Positions 48,601-57,600 of a DNA stretch of 64,000 nucleotides are shown one piece after another. Where the stretch lies: positions 17,670,001 to 17,734,000 of the forward strand of contig JBITNC010000001.1 of the NCBI GenBank assembly GCA_050084985.1, read 5' to 3'. The stretch's first letter is position 1; each line of letters starts with the position of its first letter. Below the pieces are notes generated by a model, which saw nothing but the letters and a program-made list of their open reading frames with translations, made no database searches and was not told where the DNA came from. The DNA is from Nageia nagi. Its lineage: Eukaryota; Pinophyta. The position numbers and the translations under genes are program-made.

Positions 48601-51600
48601 CAGAATCAAAATTGACCAAAACGCACTTTTTCGTGATAATGACCATTTTTTAGCTTTCCGGTTTTAGAATATATTATACTTAGGTATAATATTTGCTTAA
48701 GTTCTCTAGGAGTATTTTATTCTTTATTCCTAGGTTTAATTATTTTTTAGTTTGTTATGATTAGATCATAACAAATATTTGTCATCTTGTGGATTTTATC
48801 CTCATGCATGGTTATCATGCATTTGTCCACTAGCTTGTACTTTCCCCTATTTATTTGGGCTCTCCTTCATTGTATAATATCAATTCATTATATTTCCTTT
48901 CATGGTATCAAAGCTAAACGGTCTCTAAATCTGCCCTCAAAGTTTGTTTAGCGAATTTGTGAGGAGGGATTGGCCCCACCTCCATTTTTTTGTTACATTC
49001 CAATTTGTTGTGGCAGATGTCCTATTTTTTTATGAGATCCGAAGTGTTGGAATCTTGATACACATAAGATTACGCATCATCCATCTTAACCTCTTAAGCG
49101 TCATTGGTTGGTCGTAGGATGTGGTTTTATTTTTTGGTATTTTCTGGGTGTCTCTAATGAGTTTCCTATAGATGCTTCTTACATGGTGTGACTCTTTGGT
49201 GACTGAATCTGCATTCGTGCTTCTTTGCTGCTCATTTGTGCCTCTGCTGTGTGGATATCTTTGTTGCATTTTATTTTATGGGTCTCCTTGTTTGGCCACC
49301 ATGCGTGGACTTTTGTTTGTCGGGCATGTCTTGCATTGCGATGATTGATTCCATTAGTTCACTAGCCTATACGTTGTCTCTTCACAACTTGCTTGCAAGC
49401 TTGGACGTTGCATGGTTGGTGGCCTGTACTTTGTGTGGGGAGCACATTTTTGTCTAGGCTAAATTATCTTATTGTGGACGCCCACTTGTGCCATATTTGG
49501 CATCGTTCGGCTCTTTGAATGATCTACGTTTTTTTTTGGAGATCGAATTTGTTGTGCTCCTTGTGTGGAGCTCTCCTCATTTTTCATGGGCTCTTCTGTA
49601 GGCTCATCTCCTGCTCTCGGCACCTTTGATACGCACCATCCTAGCCTCCCTGGCAGCTCCTTCCATGGGTGTTTTTAGCATCACATACGCTACCCATATC
49701 TATTGCAGCTCATCTTCGCATGGAAAATCGGCCCTTTTCTATGTGTGTCTTGGCCAAACATCTGCTTCGCTTTTCATCACCGTCTCTTTCACTAGTTCAC
49801 AGCTCGCTTGCTAATTGGATCTCTCCGCTGACTAGACTGCATTTTTGGCGTGCTTGGTTGGCTGAAAAACGTCATATTGAAGATAGACACATTTTTCGAG
49901 TTAATTATTGATCAAATTTGATTTCTGGCAATGGATTTGGATACCCATTTTCGAGATAAACACTTTTGGTTTTTGTCTCACTCAATTTCAAGGTCATTTG
50001 GCAAAGTTACAAGCCTTGGAAGATTTGGATTGCATTCCAATTTCGAATTTTTTGGGCAGTTTCAGTCATCGGTGGTTTTTTTGCCTTATTCTGAGTTTCG
50101 GTGGTTATTTTTCGGAATTGTCAATTTCACAATCTTCTTGGTTCCTGTTGGTCGTTTTGACTATAAATACAACCCCATTTGGTCCACCTACTACCCGAAA
50201 TTTCAGTCGGAAGTTTCAGAATTAGATTATTAATTAAATTGGTCAAATTTAATTTGATTAATTTTCTAAAGTTTTGGGCTCTACGAATTTGATTTTTACC
50301 TCTCAACCAAATTAATTAAATATCTTGAGCTCCAGGTATTCGTTTAGGGTGTCGTTTTTTGCATTGTGGAGCAGACTTTGGGTATTTTTTGATGAACTTG
50401 GTTGTAAGCCTGATCTATAAAGGCATTTTTTTATGGGGGTAATGTTTTTTTGGTATTCTTTTATTGCCTTGTTGGGTGCCTTAACAAGTCTTATAGTGCA
50501 ACTCATGGTTTCTACCCTTGTCCTTAAGGTAGTGTATTTGACTCCTTCGTGGATCTTATGGTGGTCTTTCCATTACCTTATTTTGTGACTTGCTATTTCT
50601 CCTCGTCGGCATTAAGGGGGATTGTCGACTACTAATGCTTCCTCTTTTTGGATGCAACCTCTTTTTTAAGGATCTCAGCATACGAGCTCCAAGCTTGGCT
50701 CTCTAATGACGTGTGCTTTCTTCTTTGCATAAGGACTCCTGGCTTGGCTCTCTAATGATGTGTGCTCCTTATTCTCCATGGTACACGGGCTCCTCGTTGG
50801 TCTCTTGGCTTAGCTCTCTAATGACATGTTCACGAGAATTATGCTACTTTTTTTGCTTGTGGTCTACTAGCTGCATTGCTGATATAATTTTCGTATTGGA
50901 GTTTGTGCCCTAGTTTCAGGTTGAAGGACTCTCTTTGTTGGTGTTGATCAAGTAGTGTTGTGTGGCTCACTGCTGCATATTGGTAGCTCTTTGATCCTGA
51001 TTTATTTGGAGGTTCTTCAGCTTTTGGCTTACAGTTGTTCGTTGGCATCAATCTCTTCACATCATTATACTAGATAAAGTGAGCATGATTTCTTGAGTGG
51101 TGATGGAAGTTATCCACCTTCTTGCTTTTCTTTCTCTCTTTTAGGGGGTAGTTTTTCCTACGGGTTTTTACCTTTTCTCTGCTTATGAGAGATTTTTTGT
51201 ATATGAGTACCTAATCAAGCCTTGTTGCCGAGACTCTTTTTTTTGTGGATGTGCCACTTTACCTCCTTATTCACTTAAGGGGGAGTGTTAGAGTATATTA
51301 TATTTTGGTATAATATTTGTTTAAGTTCTCTAGGAGTATTTTATTCTTTACTTCTAGGTTTAAATATTTGTTAGTTTGTTATGATTAGATCATAACAAAT
51401 ATTTTTCATCTTGTGGATTTTATCCTCACGCATGGTTATCATGCATTTGTCCACTAGCTTGTATTTTGCCCTATTTATTTGGGCTCTCCATTGTATAATA
51501 TCAATTCATTATATTTCCTTTCATCCAAGCTAATACTTGACAAAAACGCTTATCTTTGTCACCTTCGTTACATCCATTGCTCTCGAACTTAAACTTGAGA

Positions 51601-54600
51601 AAAACACTCATTTTCGTCACACTTGACACTTGTGAGCTCACACTTTGCAAAAACGACCCCATCTCCATTGGCTTCATTCTAGACACAAAAAATCCATGCT
51701 TTGATACTCTCTCTCAGATCCTAGCTCCTTAGCTCCAAAATCAGTGATTGGATACTTTGATACTGTTTAGGGTCTTCTTCGCAAGATCTCCTTGAATCAC
51801 TCCCTAATATCATGCTTGCACTCTTTAGAATGAACTATCCGTCGCCAAAAGCCAATTTCAAGGCAATGCACCTCATTGCCTTTGCAAAAATAGGGTCCCC
51901 AAAATCTTGTATTTTGGGGTGTGTTGTGCGGGCACAACAGGGTCTAGGTGTCATAATGGACCAACGTAGTGGTCTAGGAGTCTCCCCAAGGCTGGCGCAT
52001 GTATACAAGTGCTCATCCATCCAAGTGTAAAACCAATCAAGATCGATATCTCCAAGTATAATAAAACATCTAATCTATGCTTGGGAGGGAGACATCCCAC
52101 TTGGGGCTCACAGTGGGGTCCATCAACCCATTAAGTCTTCTATCCCAAGCTACAACTTGAAAGTACAATGCAACAATAAAATATATTACAAAGAGGAATC
52201 TGCTGGATTTCACAATTAATTACAATGATGCAAGGGGGACGTCACAAAGCCTCCACCATCTTCCTCCAAGTACCTCCCTAGGAGAGGGTTAGTACCTTGT
52301 GGTGCTCTGTGATGATCTAAAATCACCCTTAGCAAAAACGAACCAAGCTACGGCTTCTATAACCCTCAAGCACCCAACGATTGCCCCCTAGGGCATACAA
52401 ACACCTCAATGCACCAATGTGGGCCTCCTAGGTCTTCCACACTACACACCACACCAAACAATGATCTTACAAAGCTGACATCAGCCCCTAGGGCTTATCC
52501 AGCACTAAGCTAACCACACGAATGCGACACAACAACAATGGACAACACAGAAATATCCGAGATGGGGCCACACCACAATACTGAGCCAGAACAAGCCTCC
52601 AACACCACTGTATCACAACGCATGCATACAAAGGGAACAACACAATGATGATAGAGACACAAGCTGTATTATATCATGGAATAACAATGGAGTACAATGA
52701 GGATCTCAACATCCAGATCTAAGGTTCCAAACCCTTGTACAAGCCGAACACCATAGGAAAGACTCACTCTCTCAAACAATGAATCTTCTCCTACAAAGGA
52801 GCCTCCTCGACCTCTAGCAACCACTGAAGGTAGAAGTTTACCTTCGAAATACCACCAGATGGACTAGGTGACCCACCTAAGTCATAGAATGCCAAGCTCC
52901 CAACCCTGTCACTCCTCTAGACGTCGTCTAGGAATAATGCTCAACACCAACAAAACTTGTATGCCCGATCGGATTTAGTATAGAAGAAGTATAATCAATA
53001 GCTAACCTCCTCATGGAGCTCCATCCTCAATATATAGCCTCACGTGTCTATCCATCATACCTCTTTATCATCCCAAGCCAAGTCTATTCCAACATTGGGG
53101 TCAACAGGTCAACCATGCCAACATGGGGGTAATATTGGCCCAGTATGCTAACGTGGGGGTCCCATGGACCCAAAGTGCCAACGTGGGGACCATAAAGGCC
53201 CTCAAGGCTAACGTGCGGTCTAATCGGCCTCCTCAAGCTGACGTGGGGGTCCAGGTGACCTCATAAGCCAACATTGGGTATGTGGGGCCCTCCCAATGTT
53301 GGTATGCTCTTCTATGCACCTCTGGAGTATACAAGACTCATGCCTATCTAGGGATTCCCATAATCTGGGATAACCCATTACAAGTTAACACAACACTACT
53401 CAAATGGAGACATCCCATGACTGGGCTCACAGTGGGGTTCGCAAACCATAAGCTCCTGCTTGTGTTACACATGTACAACATGATCATAAACAAAACACTA
53501 GATTACAAAGTGACCATGACACATTTTGTCAATGGTCCAAATGGGACGTCACATGCTCGATGTGAATGGGATCTTAGAAATGTGGGTTCTGGATGACCCA
53601 AAGATCCATGGTGAGTAGATTCCTGATCTCTCAAGCTATGGGATCTCCTCATGCTCAGCTCCATGTCTGCCCTATCCTCCTTATGCAGCTCCTCTTTTAT
53701 CACCTGGAATAGAGCGTGGGCGGCTGACTTGCCTCTTTGGTTACTCACAAACTCCCACATGCCTGTTCAGTTGTCATTGCAAGGCAGTGATGGCTCCCAT
53801 CATGTTATGGATGGCCGAGATGAGCTCATTGAACTTCAAGTTCAGGCATGGAGTCCCGAACTAAAGTAGATCTTCCTCTCTTGGCCATTGTAGACCTTCC
53901 TCTTGGCGCATCATCCTCCTCTCCGAATGCACCCTCATTCGACGCCTCATTCATCCATGGCTGATGATCCTCCTCATGGACGGCCAAAGAAGGTGCTTCT
54001 TCGGTTTGTGACTTTCCGCTCTTCCTTGTAGACGCCATCTCTCTCCAAGTGCTAAATCTAGTGTAATAGCAATGTACTACAAGTCTCATACATAGGTTGG
54101 CCAGATCCAAGCTCTGATACAACTGTAAGGATCCCAAACACAACTCAAGTGCAAATCAGCAAATTCGATTACAAAAATCCTAACGTCTAGTCTAGGGCAT
54201 CAAAATTGAGTATTCACAACACAATATTGCCAACATCTAACTAAGAAAAGCAAATAGCAATGTACAAACCCCCACAATGCCAATGTCTGGCTCATACATG
54301 CATTAATGAACAAATATACCAAAACGTTGCAATAATGTACACAAGAACAATACAACATGAGATCCGAATGCCCAATGGCTGTATATATAATAATCAATGA
54401 CAAGTGATACAATACGAAGCTCCTAGAGTTGGACGTTGACCTCCAAGGAGCCAACTAGGGCACAATTGAATGTCTCTCACTGTTGGATGGACGGTAGAAC
54501 CATGGGACAATATTGCTTCCTTGAAACCCGAATCCTCTCCATCGAAGGAGCCCTCCTCTAATCTTGGCAATCACTGAAGGTAGAAGCGCAACCTCGAAAC

Positions 54601-57600
54601 ACCATCGAATGGGCAAGGGTGCTACACCAATGTCGTAGGCTACAGGATCCCTCAGCTTGATAGCCCTCCTAGATGCTACACCTAGGGGATTGCTTAGCGT
54701 TGTTAAGATTTTTGTCCATAAGACGGTATTAAGAGATAATAGTATAATCAGCTATATCCAACAATGAGGCTCCAATGCCTCCTTATACACTCAACTTTGT
54801 CTAGATCTCACCTAGGAGTCATCACTCGACTACTCCATCCCAATGTTAGCATCTTGGGGGCCCAAAATGCCCAACATGGGTGGCTAGGGGTCAAGCATGC
54901 CAACGTGGGGGTCTAGGAGTGTCACGTATGCCCAATGTGGGTCTAGGAACCATACGTGGGGTCTAGGTGTCATAATGGACCAACATGGGAGTCTAGGAGT
55001 CTCCCCAAGGATGGCGCATGTATATAAGTGCTCATCCATCCATTTAAGTGTAAAAAAGACCTTGGGATTCCCACAATCAAGATCAGGATCTCCAATTATA
55101 ATAAAACACCTAATATATGCTTGGGAGGGAGATGTCCCACTTGGGGCTCGCAGTGGGGTCCATCGACCCATTAAGTCTTCTATCCCAAGCTACAACTTGA
55201 AAGTACAATGCAACAATAAAATATATTACAATGGGGAATCCGCTGGATTCCACAATTAATTACAATGATGCAAGGGGGATGTCACATTTTGTAAAATTTT
55301 CCTAGATCACCTTTACCACCAAATCCCCCTAAGCCTGTCAAAAACCAGCAGTTTGAAAAATGCTTCGTAAATTGCCAAAGTTTTGCTAGGAACATTCAAA
55401 TGAAGGACAAGTCCAGATTTGAAGAAAGAAGGTGCTTAAAGATGGTGAAAAGGATCCATAATTGCTTCAAAGCGTCTAGATCAAATGAAGAAGGCTCAAA
55501 TTTTAAGCTTTTCCTATTTATTTAGTTTACTAACTTAATGGGATGAATTTTTCTCCCATAAGTTCAAATGTAATTTCAAAACAATTTCAATTTCATTTCG
55601 TTTGAATTAGGGTTTGGGCAACAGTAAGAAATTTTGAAACTCTATAAATAGACCCTATGGGATCATTTTATGAAAAAATTGTAAACTCATTTGAACCAAA
55701 ATTTGAAGACTCAAGTGAAGATTTGTATCATTTGGTGTTGTGGATTGGATCTTTGGATAATGCATATTTCTTTGCAATGATTCATATGTTTTTGTACCTT
55801 TTTCCCTGAAAACTTTATAGTTTTAGGAAAAGTTTGTTATAAATTTTTTGAAGCATTAGAATTGTTTGAAGATTGTTACTCTTCTACAACATGCATGTAC
55901 AATGTTTGTATTCTGAATTGAACTGCTTTCTATGTTGTTTACTTATAAATCCACATTCAAACTATGTGGTGACCATGTCACATTCTTCCCTCCATATGTG
56001 ATTCTTGAAGAATCAAACTGATTTTTGCTCTACTTTGTTTATGATTTGGCCAATGTCATTCATATCTAGGTTTGAAGAATGGATGTGATTTCCTAACTAA
56101 CTTGAAAGGCACAAAATTTAGACAATGCAACATTGGTGGTAATCCATGTTGAGGCTCGACGCTACTTCTTTGGTCATTCTCCCCTATTTTGCTTTACTTT
56201 TATTTTTCTTTCTTTGAAAATCCAATGATTGCTAAACACGATCAAATAATCATGGACCGGAATCAACTTCGATAAAGGTAAGACATCCCAAAACTAGAAA
56301 CAAACTCCAAAGGCCTATAAGACGTGACTTAACAGCTACCTTCTCCCCATTCCTAAACTATCCCAAAGTTTACCATAAAACTTACATACCACTTTCGAGC
56401 AGGGATAGGTGATGCCATCTCACCTACCTGTTGTGGAACCATTTTCCAGTTTGCCATATTCCGATGACAGGTGTAAGGGGAAAGAAAAACCTCCCAATAG
56501 ATGATTGATTTTTCTTTCCACCATTTTGTTCCTTCTTTATATGCCAATAGTCATTTATTGAGCGTCCGGGCTTCCCACAATGCAAACACTTCCCTTTCTC
56601 CTTCTATCCTTTTAACTCAGATCTCAATTGTGATCTTCCTCCCACAACTAGGGCTTCATTGATAGAGGGTTCCAGAGACAATTTCCACCTCAAATCTTCT
56701 CCCAACAAAGCGGCTACCACATTATCAGTATTTAGAGTTCCTGATGATGCATTATTGATGGTCACCACCAAATGATCCTAGATGTCCGAGAGGGAATAAA
56801 GTAAAGTGATTGCTCTATCCTCATCATCCATCTTCACATTAATAGAAAGTAGTTTACTAATTAGGGTATTGAACTCATTCAGATGATTTACCACAATCGA
56901 GCCCTTCTGCATCTTCAGATTATAAAGTCGTTTTTTCATAAAACCCTTATTTGTTGTTTTTTTAGTCTCATACAACTTCTCAAGCTTCTTCCAAAGGGCT
57001 TTTGTGGTCTTCTCTTCAACAATGTTGAATAAGATAGAGTTTGTTAGATAGAAATGAATTGTAGAAACTGTCTTCCTGTCCATCTTGCCCACTCCTCACC
57101 TATCATGCTTCTTGGCTTATTCGCAACCCCTTTCAAGGCTAGGGCTTGCTCGTTCTGAACCAACAAATCCTCCACCTTCATCTTCCATAGGGAAAAGTTC
57201 TTATCATCAAACTTCTCAATCTCAAACTTGGTTACACCTCCTAGCATTGTTAGAGCTACCACTAATACAAAACTCTTAACAAGTTTCAAGAGAACCTAGC
57301 TCTAGAACCAACTGTTAGAACTCAAAAAGCAAATTGCAACAAAAACAACATAAATATTAAACTAGAAATAAGACACGAGATTAACGTGGAAAACCTTGTT
57401 GTATGCAAGGAAAAACCTAGGGCAAAAGGCAGCTTTGATCTTTTATTAATCGCAGAGAACATTACACTTTTCTCACCTTCTATCAACTTCAAGGGATCAT
57501 TCTCTTTTCATAGAAAATAAAATAGCCTAAGGATAGTGTTTATTAATAAAGCGCTTATTTATAATGCATCTAATAATAAAACAACTTTACATTTATTAAT

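Larger units (their letters stand above)
48662..51523 (+). mobile_element. Short LTR retrotransposon, non-coding interior, 2.86 kb
   Basis: Two LTRs of about 240 bp (48662-48902 and 51286-51523), roughly 93% alike by eye, ending CCTTTCA. The 5' LTR is followed directly by TGGTATCAAAGC (48903-48914; one mismatch to the iMet primer site), and the 3' LTR is preceded by the purine tract AAGGGGGAG (51277-51285). The ~2.36-kb interior has no Gag or Pol motif. Flanks TCCGG and TCCAA suggest a decayed 5-bp duplication. It lies in unit G2. Confidence 0.85.
45644..51939 (-). mobile_element. Giant solo LTR, unit G2, with a nested short LTR element
   Basis: On plus: CGTTGGAAAGGAAACC (T to C at the first base)...GCGGGCACAACA, flanked by perfect GGGTC duplications (45639-45643, 51940-51944). 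It is the inverse of G1 along its length: GGAAAGGAAACCTTTCC end, TATA (46563-46556), ~180-bp modules, CCCCAAAAT inverted repeat at the other end. Without the element at 48662-51523 it is about 3.4 kb. It sits inside an LTR-A: AGCCATGTGTGGGGTC joins GGGTCTAGGTGTCATAATGG, as at 24708-24735. Confidence 0.87.
45165..55286 (-). mobile_element. Non-autonomous LTR-A element with a ~0.6-kb interior, three later insertions
   Basis: Reading minus: 5' LTR-A (55286-54124), primer site, short gag-like region (54038-53554), an interruption by LTR-B solo (53553-52308), a purine-rich tract (GGAGGAAGATGGTGGAGGCT, near 52270), and 3' LTR-A (52246-45165). The 3' LTR is split by giant unit G2 and lacks its last ~0.37 kb on the left. 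The interior totals about 0.6 kb and has no protease, RT or integrase. Target duplication cannot be tested because the left end is deleted. Confidence 0.65.

Noticed and set aside
52308-55286. LTR-B at 52308 and LTR-A at 54124 as the two LTRs of one element
   Set aside because: Their sequences belong to different families and LTR-B has its own perfect TGCTC duplication, so it is a later insertion.
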